Source of the DNA: Solirubrobacter deserti
Lineage (GTDB): Bacteria; Actinomycetota; Thermoleophilia; Solirubrobacterales; Solirubrobacteraceae
DNA length: 64,000 nt
NCBI RefSeq assembly: GCF_003344625.1
Contig: NZ_QPKJ02000006.1
Coordinates: 682,001-746,000 of the forward strand
Direction of reading: 5' to 3'
The notes under the pieces were generated by a model. It had not been told where the DNA came from and did not search any database. It saw only the letters and a list, made by a program, of their open reading frames with translations. This document shows positions 53,225 to 61,829 of the stretch, piece by piece. Within the stretch, counting starts at the first letter, position 1; every line of letters begins with the position of its first letter. Made by a program: the position numbers and the translations under genes.

Positions 53225-54661
53225 TCACGACACCAGGCGAACTTCCAGCGCCGTGCCGTCGCCGGGCCCGATCGGCTGGCCCGCACCGCTCATCAGGCCC
53301 AGGATGCGGGCGACGTAGCCCTGCGTCTCGGGGATGTTCGGGACGCAGCCGCAGGCCTGCACCCGGCCCGGGCCCGCGTTGTAGGCGGCGAGCGCGAGCG
53401 GGACGCTGCCGAACTGGCGCAGCAGGTCGCGCATCATGTGCGCCTGGGCGTTGATCGCGCTCGTCGCGTCGAACGGGTCGTCGAGGCCGTACTGGCGCGC
53501 CGTCGCCGGCATGAACTGCGCGATGCCCTGGGCGCCGGCGGGGGACGTCACGAACGGGTTGAAGTTCGACTCGGCGTAGATCTGCGCGGCGAGCAGCGTG
53601 GCGGACACGTTCCAGCGCTGAGCGGCTTCGCGCAGCGCCGGCGCGAACCGTTGCGGGACGAAGCCGGGGACGCTGCCGCGGCCGAGGCCCGCGCGGCCGT
53701 CGCCGCCGCTGCTCGTCGACCGGGCATTGAGCGTGTACCCGTAGTGCCACGGCTCCCAGCTGTAGCGCTGCGTGAAGTGGAAGCGGCGCGCGTTGGCCGC
53801 CAGCCAGCCGTAGGCCGCGGGCGGGCCGAGGTCGAGCTCGGTGCCGTTGCGGTGCAGCGACTTCCCGGGCGGCGCCACCATTCGCGGGTCCGGGTTGCGC
53901 GCGAACAGGACCGCCTGCTCGGCGTCGGAGCGGTAGCCGCTCGTGATCGTGAGCGCGACGCCGTCCTGCTTGGCCGCCGCCTCCAGGCGATCGAAGGCCT
54001 GCGCGACGTCGGGGCGCATCGGCTTGCCCTGCCGGTACGCGAGCGGGCCGTCGTAGCCACCGCCTTCGGCGAAGCCGAGGTTCGCCGCGGCGCCGAGCTG
54101 CGCCTCGGCGGTGACGAGGATGCGCGCGCGTTCCTCATCGACCTCCACCGTGTCTCTCACGGCCACCTTGATCCGCACGGGCGCGATGGTGCGCTCGTCC
54201 GGGAAGCTGACCGTCGTGTGCGGCGCGCCGTTGGCGGCGGCCACGGCGCGCGCGGCGCTGCGGCCGAGGGCGAGATAGTCCGCCTTCGTCAGGTGCCGCG
54301 GGTTCGGCCGGCGGCGGGTGAGCGCGGGCTCGAACAGCCGCCCGTAGTTCGCGTGCATCGCCTTCGCCCCGGCGACCGCGGCGAGGTCCGCCGCGCGCTG
54401 GGCCGCCGCTTCCCGGCCCACGGCTCGGGCCAGCGCGCCGGCGATCACGACCGCGATCAGCACCCCGGCCAGACCGCCGATCAGGAGAATCGACGCCTGC
54501 CCGCGCTGCGAGTGGTCGTCTTCTCGGCCCAGCGCCGAGAGATCGAGCATTCGCGGGCGCATCGCCGCCCGTGCCCACCGCGCGTGTGCGAGGTTCGCCG
54601 CTCGCGGCCACCGAGGGCGGGCGCGGCCCCGACCCGTCCGTCGCATTGCGCGTGCGGTCAT
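53225..54661 (-). CDS. Tad-anchor + VanY (M15) peptidase + SLT lytic transglycosylase fusion
   Basis: A 478-residue three-part protein. After an Arg-rich start, residues about 52-100 are a Tad (TadE/G-like) anchor: GQASILLIGGLAGVLIAVVI with a following helix (RAADLAAVAGAKAMH). Residues about 190-320 form a VanY/M15B D,D-carboxypeptidase: TSGYRSDAEQAVLF, HRNGTELDLG (zinc H and D) and WEPWHYGY. The end is an SLT transglycosylase: IYAESNFNP (catalytic Glu), GAQGIAQFMPATA and LAAYNAGPGRV. It should cut both peptides and glycan of peptidoglycan at the outer membrane face. The start overlaps the upstream stop (ATGA) behind a GGGAGCAGGAG site. Confidence 0.88.
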   Translation of the reverse strand: MTARAMRRTGRGRARPRWPRAANLAHARWARAAMRPRMLDLSALGREDDHSQRGQASILLIGGLAGVLIAVVIAGALARAVGREAAAQRAADLAAVAGAKAMHANYGRLFEPALTRRRPNPRHLTKADYLALGRSAARAVAAANGAPHTTVSFPDERTIAPVRIKVAVRDTVEVDEERARILVTAEAQLGAAANLGFAEGGGYDGPLAYRQGKPMRPDVAQAFDRLEAAAKQDGVALTITSGYRSDAEQAVLFARNPDPRMVAPPGKSLHRNGTELDLGPPAAYGWLAANARRFHFTQRYSWEPWHYGYTLNARSTSSGGDGRAGLGRGSVPGFVPQRFAPALREAAQRWNVSATLLAAQIYAESNFNPFVTSPAGAQGIAQFMPATARQYGLDDPFDATSAINAQAHMMRDLLRQFGSVPLALAAYNAGPGRVQACGCVPNIPETQGYVARILGLMSGAGQPIGPGDGTALEVRLVS

Positions 54662-55695
54662 CTCCTGCTCCCCTCGTGCGCGTCGACGAGCGCACGGATC
54701 GGTCCGGCCGCGCGGATGCCGGCGCGCGACAGCTCGCGGGCCAGGCCGCGCTTGAGCGGACGGGTGGGCACGATGTGGCCGAGGCCCGCGCCCGCGGCCT
54801 GCGCCAGCGGGCCGTCGGGCTCCGTCGTCACCAGGACGGTGAGGTCCTGCTCGACGAGCGCGGCGTCGATCGCCGGCGTCCGCGGGGCCGTGACCGCGAG
54901 CACGACGGGCGCCGCGAGCAGCGCGACCTGCCAGACCAGGCTCGCCAGCTCCGGCGACGCCGGATCGAGCCGCACCCACACCAGCCGCCCCCGAACCCGC
55001 GGCTCGAGTCCGTGCGCTTCCAGCCGCGCCGCGACTCGCCGGCCCGCCCCTCCCCCACTGCTCGCCTCGGGCAGCGGCGGACCGACCACCGCGACCGTCG
55101 CGACCTTCGCGCGCGTCTCCCGCCGCAGCGCGAGCGCAAGCGCCGCCGCGACGGGCTCCGCCTCGCGCGGCCGCCCCAACACGGCCGCGCCCGTGAGGAC
55201 GCCCGCGTCGGCGATGAGCGCGGCCGGCGGCACGGCCGCCGCGACCGGGTTCCGCGCCCGCCGCTTGCGCCGAGTCCGTCCCGCGGGGCCCGCCGCGGAG
55301 GGCCGAGGCGAGCCCGGCGCGGCCGCGGCCGGCGAAGAAGGAGGCGCGGCGAGCGGCGGCAAGGGCACCGGGGGCGAGCCCGGCGCGACCACGGCGGACG
55401 CGAACGGCAGCCCCGGCACGAGCGCCGCGGGCGGCGGCGATGACGGGGCCGGCACGACCACGGCCGGCGCCAACGACGCGCCCGGCACACGCGCCGCGGG
55501 CGACGCCGACGACACGCCCGGCATGACCGCCGCGGGCGACGACGACGCGCCTGGCACGAGCGCCGCGGGCGGCGGCGATGACGGGGCCGGCACGACCACG
55601 GTCGGCGCCAACGGCGCGCCCGGCGTGGATCGGGAGCCGGCGGCGGAGGGCTCGGGCTCGGGTGGGGCGAGGAAGAAGTCGAGGGCGCGGCTCAT
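54658..55695 (-). CDS. Pro/Ala-rich protein of the Tad-like operon
   Basis: A 345-residue protein of unknown function. Residues 10-150 are a low-complexity Pro/Ala/Ser linker that contains a 46-residue in-frame duplication (VVVPAPSSPPPAALVPG occurs twice), closing with the basic GRTRRKRRARN. Residues 150-345 look folded, with alternating strands and helices (VATVAVVGPPLPEA, RLVWVRLDPASPELASLVWQ, LTVLVTTEPDGPLAQ). That part may be a degenerate P-loop/CpaE-like or receiver-like domain, but no Walker motif is visible. Coupled by ATGA on both sides. Confidence 0.7.
   Translation of the reverse strand: MSRALDFFLAPPEPEPSAAGSRSTPGAPLAPTVVVPAPSSPPPAALVPGASSSPAAVMPGVSSASPAARVPGASLAPAVVVPAPSSPPPAALVPGLPFASAVVAPGSPPVPLPPLAAPPSSPAAAAPGSPRPSAAGPAGRTRRKRRARNPVAAAVPPAALIADAGVLTGAAVLGRPREAEPVAAALALALRRETRAKVATVAVVGPPLPEASSGGGAGRRVAARLEAHGLEPRVRGRLVWVRLDPASPELASLVWQVALLAAPVVLAVTAPRTPAIDAALVEQDLTVLVTTEPDGPLAQAAGAGLGHIVPTRPLKRGLARELSRAGIRAAGPIRALVDAHEGSRR
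55415..55624 (-). repeat. Pair of 72-bp direct repeats, 138 bp apart
   Basis: 55415-55486 and 55553-55624 match at 70 of 72 positions. The 138-bp offset is 46 codons, so the coding frame is kept. It marks a recent in-frame duplication of the linker. Confidence 0.85.
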
Positions 55696-56102
55696 GGGGC
55701 GGACGGTCCGGCGTCGGCGTGGGCGGTTCCGGCGAGGCGGGCGGCGAGGCCCGGGATCGGCAGGGCGGTGCGGGGAAGGACGCGGACGCGCACGCGGCGA
55801 CCCGTGACGGTGATCGAGGCGCGGTTGCGGGTGGACGCCGGGAGCGCCTCGCGGGCCGCGCCGCGCGGGTCCGTCTCGCCCTGGAGGAGCGCGAGCGCGC
55901 CGGCCTGGGCGGCTTCACCGGCCTGTTCGGAGGCGGTGTAGGACGCGACGACGGTGAACCCGGCGAGCGCGAGGGCGAGGACCAGCGGCAGCAGGCCCAG
56001 GAGCTCGATCGAGGCCTGGCCGCGCTCGCCACCGGGGGTGTGTCGTTTGACTCTCGGAGAACGAGAGTCAAACGACACACCCGTGATCTCGGCCGCGCGC
56101 AT
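55692..56102 (-). CDS. TadE-like pseudopilin
   Basis: A 136-residue TadE-type minor pseudopilin. A type IV prepilin-like cleavage site, RGQASIELLGLLPLVLALAL (Gly, then Glu at +5), starts the single hydrophobic helix. The rest is an external domain (ASYTASEQAGEAAQAGALAL). The ATG overlaps the previous stop (TGATG). Codons about 8-22 consist of a perfect 21-bp hairpin that encodes VSFDSRSPRVKRHT, unusual for a TadE leader. The stop overlaps the next gene. Confidence 0.8.
   Translation of the reverse strand: MRAAEITGVSFDSRSPRVKRHTPGGERGQASIELLGLLPLVLALALAGFTVVASYTASEQAGEAAQAGALALLQGETDPRGAAREALPASTRNRASITVTGRRVRVRVLPRTALPIPGLAARLAGTAHADAGPSAP
56036..56082. repeat. Perfect 21-bp inverted repeat (REP-like hairpin) inside the tadE gene
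   Basis: GGGTGTGTCGTTTGACTCTC (plus G) at 56036-56056 is an exact reverse complement of 56062-56082 with a 5-nt loop (GAGAA). It is noticeably richer in A/T than its surroundings. It lies in the first 25 codons of a coding region. The structure resembles a repetitive extragenic palindrome or small mobile hairpin. Confidence 0.9.
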
Positions 56103-56698
56103 CACGTCTGCGGGCGGAAGTGGGAGGTGGCGCCGACCCGCCCGAGGCCCAGCGACGGCAGGATGGCCGGGACGCGGATCGACACGCGAACGTCGCCGCC
56201 CTCGCGCGTGGTGACCCGAAGGCCCCGCTCGAGTCCAGACGGGAGATGGCCGCGAGCGGCGCGTTCGGCGTCCGCGCCGACGGCGTGTGCGCGGGCGGCG
56301 GCGCGGGCCGCGACCCGCGCGTGCCAGACCGCCTGCGCCGCCAGCACGGCCTGCCAGGCCAGCGCGACGACGACGATCACGAGCGGGAGCACCGCGATGA
56401 GCTCGACGGACGCCTGGCCGCTCGCTGAACCGGCACGAGGGCCCCGCGCCCGTCGCCCGCGGACGCGCGGAAAGGCGACGCGCACGGGCCCGCGCCGCGA
56501 GGACGCGACGGAACCGGCGCCGCCCCGCGAGGACGCGACGGAACCGGCGGCGCGCGGCGGCGAGAAGGCGGCGCGGGCGGCATCGGGCGAGGGGCCTGGA
56601 GCGGCGGCGGCCCCCGTGCGAGACGTGAGCGGGTTCGGGCTCGCGGGTGGGGCGTGCGGGGCGGTCAGGCCTGCGGGGCGGACGGGGTGCGGCGGCAT
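56102..56698 (-). CDS. TadE-like pseudopilin with long low-complexity leader
   Basis: A 198-residue protein. The first 90 residues are Pro/Ala/Arg/Ser rich with a decapeptide repeat (GSVASSRGGA / GSVASSRRGP). The prepilin-like site SGQASVELIAVLPLVIVVVA (Glu at +5) and a following helix (AVWHARVAARAAARAHAVGA) define the TadE region, and a short external domain follows. The true start may lie closer to the cleavage site at one of several GTG codons. First gene of the four-gene operon. Confidence 0.75.
   Translation of the reverse strand: MPPHPVRPAGLTAPHAPPASPNPLTSRTGAAAAPGPSPDAARAAFSPPRAAGSVASSRGGAGSVASSRRGPVRVAFPRVRGRRARGPRAGSASGQASVELIAVLPLVIVVVALAWQAVLAAQAVWHARVAARAAARAHAVGADAERAARGHLPSGLERGLRVTTREGGDVRVSIRVPAILPSLGLGRVGATSHFRPQT
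56495..56549 (-). repeat. 30-bp period tandem repeat in the TadE leader
   Basis: 25 bp at 56495-56519 recur exactly at 56525-56549 (period 30 bp, 10 codons), encoding the repeated SVASSR segment. Confidence 0.8.
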
Positions 56699-56779
56699 GC
56701 CGACACTTTCCGTCTTGGCCCTGTTGTGGGTCTAGACGCAGGTGTTACAGAACTGTGCCGGCTTTGTGCCGACTTGGTT

Positions 56780-57151
56780 CTAGTAGGTGCGGTAGGAGCG
56801 CCAGACGCTGTAGATGGCCCAGCCGGCGGCGCCGAGCATGAGGAGCCAGAGCATGCCGCCGAGCAGGGCGAGCTCGTTCCAGAGGCGGCTGGTGGCGATC
56901 AGGGCGAAGAGTGCGAGGGCGGAGGCTCCGTAGAGCAGGCCGCGTTGGCGTTCTTCGAGCCCGAGGATGGTGTCGCGGTGCTCCATGTAGAGGCGGTAGC
57001 CGAAGAAGAACATGCCGCCGAGGAACAGCACCGAGAAGATGTTGCGGATCGTGTTCGCGCCGGTGCCGCCGCCTGGCACGAGCCAGACGGCAACGGCGAG
57101 AAGCAGGACGATGCCGAAGTTGCGGATATGTGCGTTGCGGTCCGGGCCCAC
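56780..57151 (-). CDS. Small hypothetical membrane protein
   Basis: A 123-residue protein with four hydrophobic helices (FGIVLLLAVAVWLVPGG, IFSVLFLGGMFFFGYRLY, LLYGASALALFALIA and LALLGGMLWLLMLGAAGWAI). No enzymatic motif is present. It lies just downstream of the response regulator gene (12-bp gap), so it may be cotranscribed. No function assigned. Confidence 0.75.
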   Translation of the reverse strand: MGPDRNAHIRNFGIVLLLAVAVWLVPGGGTGANTIRNIFSVLFLGGMFFFGYRLYMEHRDTILGLEERQRGLLYGASALALFALIATSRLWNELALLGGMLWLLMLGAAGWAIYSVWRSYRTY

Positions 57152-57163
57152 CGGACTTCAACT

Positions 57164-58012
57164 TTAGCCCGCGCGGGCGAAATCAGGCTCGGGAACCGTC
57201 ACCGGCTCCACGGCCGGCACCGGCACGTCACTCACGCCGGGCATCGCCTCCCCGAGGGCGGCGTCCTCGACGGGCTCGGCGGAGAAGCGGTAGCCGATGC
57301 CGAAGTGGGTGTGGATGTAGCGCCAGCTGGACGACGCCTTCTCGAGCTTCGAACGCAGCTTGCGCACGAAGACGTCGACGGAGCGGTCGCCGTGGACCAT
57401 CGCGTAGCCCCAGACGCGCTGGTAGATCTCCTCGCGCTGCAGGACCTGGCCCTCGGCCTCGGCCAGCAGCTGGATGAGCTCGAACTCGCGGCGGGTCAGC
57501 TCGACCGAGACGCCGTTCACGAAGGCCTGGAACTGGTCCGCGCGGATCTCCACCTCGCCGATGACGACGGGGCCCTTGTCGACGCGCACGTCGGCGCGCT
57601 TGCGGCGCCGGACGACGGCCTCGATGCGGGCGATGAGCTCCTCGGGGTGACAGGGCTTGGTGACCCAGTCGTCAGCGCCGAGCCGCAGGCCGCGGACGCG
57701 CTGGGCGACGGAGGACTGGCCCGTGCAGACGATCACGCCCAGCCCCGGGAGACGGGCGCAGAGCTTATCCAGGTACGTCCAGCCCTGCGGGCCGAGCACC
57801 GCGAGGTCGACCACGACCGCGTTCAGGCGCATGGCCACCATGGCGTCCAGCGGGACGGGGGACGCCAACACGCGGTACTGCCAACCCATTCCCTCCAGGC
57901 GCTTGCCGAGCACCTGCAGGAAACCGGTGTCGGAATCGATCACCGCGAGCCGGACGGCGGACTGACCACCCGGCGCGACGCCGGCGCGTCGCTCTTCGCT
58001 CATCGTCGTCAT
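57164..58012 (-). CDS. OmpR/PhoB-type response regulator of the phosphate locus
   Basis: A 282-residue response regulator. The receiver domain (residues 20-140) has VIDSDTG for the acidic pair, the phosphoacceptor Asp in AVVVDLAVLG and the Lys in DDWVTKPCHP. The winged-helix domain (150-250) shows VELTRREFELIQLLAEAEG, DRSVDVFVRKLRSKLE and HTHFGIGYRFS. An acidic/Pro tail follows. No kinase gene is adjacent. Next to phoU, and with 11-bp direct repeats in its own promoter, it is probably the PhoP/PhoB regulator of the pst genes. Confidence 0.9.
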   Translation of the reverse strand: MTTMSEERRAGVAPGGQSAVRLAVIDSDTGFLQVLGKRLEGMGWQYRVLASPVPLDAMVAMRLNAVVVDLAVLGPQGWTYLDKLCARLPGLGVIVCTGQSSVAQRVRGLRLGADDWVTKPCHPEELIARIEAVVRRRKRADVRVDKGPVVIGEVEIRADQFQAFVNGVSVELTRREFELIQLLAEAEGQVLQREEIYQRVWGYAMVHGDRSVDVFVRKLRSKLEKASSSWRYIHTHFGIGYRFSAEPVEDAALGEAMPGVSDVPVPAVEPVTVPEPDFARAG

Positions 58013-58043
58013 CTCGCCGGGAACAGTATCCAGAGGGAGGTTT

Positions 58044-58099
58044 GTTATCGAGGGATAAACCTGGCGGGTAACGACCTGGTTACAAACCGGAAACCGGAT
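58044..58099 (-). promoter_or_regulatory. PHO-box-like repeats and promoter of the response regulator gene
   Basis: On the minus strand GTTTCC, GTAACC and GTTACC recur at exactly 11-bp spacing (hexamers at 58089-58094, 58078-58083 and 58067-58072), the layout of actinobacterial PHO boxes. TCGATAAC with a -10-like GATAAC (58044-58049) follows, the same element found in front of pstS. Confidence 0.6.
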
Positions 58100-58163
58100 C
58101 CGCCGAGAACGCGGGCCAAACGTGGGCTTCTGTGACGCAGCTCCGCGCCCTCCCCCAAACGGG

Positions 58164-58841
58164 TCAGTTCACGTGCGACGCGTCCGAGAACTCCCGGAAC
58201 TGGCCGGTGACGACGAACGCCACCTGCTCGCCGATGTCGACCGCGTTGTCGCCGATGCGCTCGATCGCGCGCGCGACGAGCATCATCGACATCGCCCACT
58301 CGCGCCGGTCGGCATCGGTGCCGACTTCCACGGCGCGCGAGAACACGCACCGGTTCAGGCGGTTGATCTCCGCGTCCTGGCGCACCAGGTCCTCGGCGAC
58401 CGCGACGTCACGCAGCAGGAACGCCTGCTTGGACTGCTCGACCTCCGAGCGCGCGAGCTTGCCCATCTTGAAGATGTACTCGAGCATCTGCTCGTCCTTG
58501 GGCGGCTCGTAGCCGACCACGGGCAGCATCTTCGCGATGTTCACGCACTGGTCGCCCATCCGCTCCACGTGCTTGATCACGTGCAGCAGCGCGGCGACGA
58601 GCCGCAGGTCCGACGCGACGGGCGCCTGCAGCGCGAGCAGGGACAGGATCCCCTGCTGCACCTCCAGGTAGCGCCCGTCGATGCGATCGTCATCGTGGAT
58701 GACGATCGAAGCGAGCTCGATGTCCTGGTGCTCGAGCGCCTCGAGGGTCCGGTCCATGGTCTTGACGACCAGGTCGATCCCGCCGAGGGCCTGCACCTCG
58801 AGCTCGCGCAACTCCTCCTGAAAATGCTGACGACCGCCCAC
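58164..58841 (-). CDS. phoU: Phosphate signalling protein PhoU
   Basis: A 225-residue all-helical protein with two PhoU three-helix repeats that couples the Pst transporter to two-component signalling. Metal-binding/family motifs occur as HVERMGDQCVNIAK in repeat one and RAIERIGDNAVDIGEQ in repeat two. The GTG start has GGAGAGAG upstream and gives the expected length. It lies 25 bp behind pstB. Confidence 0.96.
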   Translation of the reverse strand: MGGRQHFQEELRELEVQALGGIDLVVKTMDRTLEALEHQDIELASIVIHDDDRIDGRYLEVQQGILSLLALQAPVASDLRLVAALLHVIKHVERMGDQCVNIAKMLPVVGYEPPKDEQMLEYIFKMGKLARSEVEQSKQAFLLRDVAVAEDLVRQDAEINRLNRCVFSRAVEVGTDADRREWAMSMMLVARAIERIGDNAVDIGEQVAFVVTGQFREFSDASHVN

Positions 58842-58866
58842 GATCTCTCTCCGAATCGGGGGGATG

Positions 58867-59673
58867 TCAGCCGAATCGGCCGCTGACGTAGTCCTCGGTC
58901 TCCTTGTGCGTCGGGTTGGAGAAGATCTTCTCCGTGGTGTCAACCTCGACGAGCCGGCCGGGCTTGCCCGTGCCCTCGATGTTGAAGAACGCCGTGTTGT
59001 CGCTCGCACGCGACGCCTGCTGCATGTTGTGCGTGACGATCACGATCGTGTACTCCTTCTTGAGCTCGGTGATCAGGTCCTCGATCGCGAGCGTGGAGAT
59101 CGGGTCGAGGGCCGAGGCGGGCTCGTCCATCAGCAGCACGTCCGGCTCGACGGCCGTCGCGCGGGCGATGCACAGGCGCTGCTGCTGGCCGCCGGACAGG
59201 CCCATGCCGGGCTTGCCGAGACGGTCCTTGACCTCGTCCCACAGATTCGCGCCGCGCAGCGCGCGCTCGACGATCGCGTCCAGGTCGGACTTCTTGATCT
59301 TGCGCGAGTTGAGCTTCAGGCCGGCCGCGACGTTGTCGTAGATCGACATCGTCGGGAACGGGTTCGGCGCCTGGAAGACCATGCCGATCTGGCGGCGGAC
59401 CTGGACGGGGTCGGCGTCGGCGGCGTAGATGTCGACGTCGTCGAGCAGGACCTCGCCGTCGGCGTACGCCCCCGGAACGAGCTCGTGCATGCGGTTCAGC
59501 GAGCGCAGGAACGTCGACTTGCCGCAGCCGGAGGAGCCGATGAGGGCCGTGACCTTGTTCGGCTCGATCGTGATGTTGACGCCCTTGACCGCCAGGAAGC
59601 TGCCGTAGTACAGGTCCAGGTCGGTGGCCGTGATGCTCTTGGCCTGGACGGGCGTGTGGGCGGGAGCGGTCAT
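58867..59673 (-). CDS. pstB: Phosphate ABC transporter ATP-binding protein PstB
   Basis: A 268-residue ABC ATPase energising phosphate import. Motifs: Walker [12 protein letters not shown]-loop [15 protein letters not shown], signature [15 protein letters not shown], Walker [13 protein letters not shown] and the switch His in [13 protein letters not shown]. The start overlaps the pstA stop (ATGA). Family-typical [12 protein letters not shown] confirms PstB rather than another importer. Confidence 0.98.
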   Translation of the reverse strand: MTAPAHTPVQAKSITATDLDLYYGSFLAVKGVNITIEPNKVTALIGSSGCGKSTFLRSLNRMHELVPGAYADGEVLLDDVDIYAADADPVQVRRQIGMVFQAPNPFPTMSIYDNVAAGLKLNSRKIKKSDLDAIVERALRGANLWDEVKDRLGKPGMGLSGGQQQRLCIARATAVEPDVLLMDEPASALDPISTLAIEDLITELKKEYTIVIVTHNMQQASRASDNTAFFNIEGTGKPGRLVEVDTTEKIFSNPTHKETEDYVSGRFG

Positions 59674-60842
59674 CGGATCTCCGTGCCGAAGCGGCGGTAG
59701 ATGAAGCGAGCGGTGATGTTGAGCACCATGACGATCAGGATCAGCACGAGCGCGGCGGTCCACGCGCGATCGATCGACGGCTCAGGCGGCACGCCGGGGG
59801 ACTTGTAGGAGTTGAAGGCGAAGACCGCGAGGTTCTGCATGCGGCCGTCGAACGGGTTCACGTTCACGGACGAGACGACGCCCACGGTGATCAGCAGCGG
59901 CGCGGTCTCACCGATGATGCGGGCGACCGCGAGCACCACGCCGGTGACGATGCCGCCGAGCGCCGTCGGGAGCACGACCTTGACGATCGTGCGCCACTTG
60001 GACACGCCGAGGGCGTAGGACGCCTCGCGCAGCGAGTTCGGGACGATCCGCAGCATCTCCTCGGTGGAGCGCACGACGATCGGGATCATCAGCACCGACA
60101 GCGCGACCGAGCCCATGATGCCGAGGCGGATGCCCGGGCCGAAGAAGATCGAGAACAGCGAGAACGCGAACAGGCCGGCGACGATCGACGGGATGCCGGT
60201 CATGACGTCCACGAAGAACGTGAGCGCGCGCTTGAGGCGGCCCTGGCCGTATTCCTGCAGGTAGATCGCGGCGAGGATGCCGATCGGCACCGAGATCAGC
60301 GTCGCGCAGCCCGTGATGATCAGCGTGCCGTAGATGGCGTGGACCGCGCCGCCGCCCTCGCCGATGACGCCGCGCATCGACCACGTGAAGAACTCGCCGT
60401 CGAAGCGCGCGGCACCGCGCGAGACGACGGTGTAGAGCAGCGAGATGAGCGGCGCGAGCGCGAGCGCGAAGGCGGCGACGATGGCGTAGGTGAAGCCGCG
60501 GTCGGTGGCGCGGCGCTTGCCCTCGACGGCGCGCGAGACAACGTACTGCGCGGCACCGCCGACGACGACCGTGCCGACGACCCAGAGGGCCCAGTTCCAC
60601 CCGATGGCCGCGACGAGGCCCGCCATCACGACGGCGGTCGCGGCGACGATGCCCCACGGCGCCCACCCCGGGAGGACCTTGCCGGCCACCTGCACGGGCG
60701 GACGCACGCGCGCCGGCGCGGCGACCGTATGAGCGTCCTCGGCGTGCGCGTGGGCGTTGGACGCCAACGAGCCGAGCCCCGGCACGTCGGCGTTGGGGTC
60801 GGTGTCGGTCACGTCTTCCCGTTGAGTCGGTTCGGTGCTCAT
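59670..60842 (-). CDS. pstA: Phosphate ABC transporter permease PstA
   Basis: A 390-residue permease, longer than the usual 280-300 residues because of an extended N-terminus. Residues 1-50 are an acidic, His/Ala-rich cytoplasmic tail and 60-130 add two to three extra helices. The core has the EAA loop as [20 protein letters not shown] and the family segment [12 protein letters not shown]. It ends [12 protein letters not shown]. Coupled to pstB. Confidence 0.96.
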   Translation of the reverse strand: MSTEPTQREDVTDTDPNADVPGLGSLASNAHAHAEDAHTVAAPARVRPPVQVAGKVLPGWAPWGIVAATAVVMAGLVAAIGWNWALWVVGTVVVGGAAQYVVSRAVEGKRRATDRGFTYAIVAAFALALAPLISLLYTVVSRGAARFDGEFFTWSMRGVIGEGGGAVHAIYGTLIITGCATLISVPIGILAAIYLQEYGQGRLKRALTFFVDVMTGIPSIVAGLFAFSLFSIFFGPGIRLGIMGSVALSVLMIPIVVRSTEEMLRIVPNSLREASYALGVSKWRTIVKVVLPTALGGIVTGVVLAVARIIGETAPLLITVGVVSSVNVNPFDGRMQNLAVFAFNSYKSPGVPPEPSIDRAWTAALVLILIVMVLNITARFIYRRFGTEIR

Positions 60843-60843
60843 C

Positions 60844-61791
60844 TCAGATACGCATCTGTCGGTTGATCACCGTGCGCGCGGCCATGTTGACCACGAGCGT
60901 GACGGCGAAGAGGACAAGACCAGAGGCGATCAGGGCGTTGACCGCAAGACCGGAGGACTCGGGGAAGTCGAGCGCGATGTTGGCCGCGATGGTCGAGGGG
61001 TTGCCCGAGCCGATCAGGTCGAACGTGATCGCGCCGGAGACCGAGAGCACGATCGCAACGGCCATCGTCTCGCCGAGCGCGCGGCCGAGGCCGAGCATCG
61101 ACGCCGAGATGATCGCGGACTTGCCGAACGGCAGCACGGTGAGGCGGATCATCTCCCAGCGCGTGGCGCCGAGGGCGAGCGCGCCCTCCTGCAGCCGGCG
61201 CGGCGTCTGCTCGAACACCGAGCGCGTAACCGCCGTGATGATCGGCAGGATCATCACCGCCAGCACGGCGGCGACGACCAGCATCGTGCGCCCGGTGGCG
61301 GACGCGGGACCCTCGAAGAACGGAAGCCAGCCGAGGTTGTCCTCGAGCCAGCGCAGCAGGCCGACCGAGGCCGGGCCGAGCACCGCGATGCCCCAGAGGC
61401 CGTAGATGACGCTCGGGATCGCGGCCAGCAGGTCGATCAGGTAGCTCATCGGCTGCGCGATCCGCCGCGGGGCGATGTGGCTGATGAACAGCGCGACCGC
61501 GACCGACAGCGGCACCGCGATCACGATGGCGATCGTGGCCGCGATGATCGTGCCGAAGGTCAGCGGCCAGATGTAGGCGAGCAGGTTCTCGCCGCCCGGG
61601 AGATCCTCGGCACTGGCCGTGATGGCCGGCCAGGCGCGGACGATCAGGAAGAGGGCGACACCGGCGAGCGTGGCCAGGATGACCACGCCCGCTCCGGTCG
61701 CGAGGCCTCGAAAGACGCGGTCCCCGGCGCCGCCCCGGGCGGGCCCGCCGCGAACTACTGACTGCAGGTCGTCGACGTTGGTCGAACTCAC
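60844..61791 (-). CDS. pstC: Phosphate ABC transporter permease PstC
   Basis: A 315-residue permease. Motifs are YLIDLLAAIPSVIYGLWGI, RRLQEGALALGATRWEMIRL (EAA loop) and GRALGETMAVAIVLS. Six core helices are recognisable. GTG start at VSSTNVDDL. It lies 38 bp after pstS and 1 bp before pstA, within one operon. Confidence 0.97.
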   Translation of the reverse strand: MSSTNVDDLQSVVRGGPARGGAGDRVFRGLATGAGVVILATLAGVALFLIVRAWPAITASAEDLPGGENLLAYIWPLTFGTIIAATIAIVIAVPLSVAVALFISHIAPRRIAQPMSYLIDLLAAIPSVIYGLWGIAVLGPASVGLLRWLEDNLGWLPFFEGPASATGRTMLVVAAVLAVMILPIITAVTRSVFEQTPRRLQEGALALGATRWEMIRLTVLPFGKSAIISASMLGLGRALGETMAVAIVLSVSGAITFDLIGSGNPSTIAANIALDFPESSGLAVNALIASGLVLFAVTLVVNMAARTVINRQMRI

Positions 61792-61829
61792 GTCTATCTC
61801 AGCGCTCCTGTGCTTCTTCGGGTGGTGGG

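Noticed and set aside
53225..56080. A 951-residue protein starting far upstream of the Tad-VanY-SLT gene
   Set aside because: The first 473 codons run through two other genes in the wrong frame. The ATG at 54661 has a strong ribosome-binding site and overlaps the previous stop.
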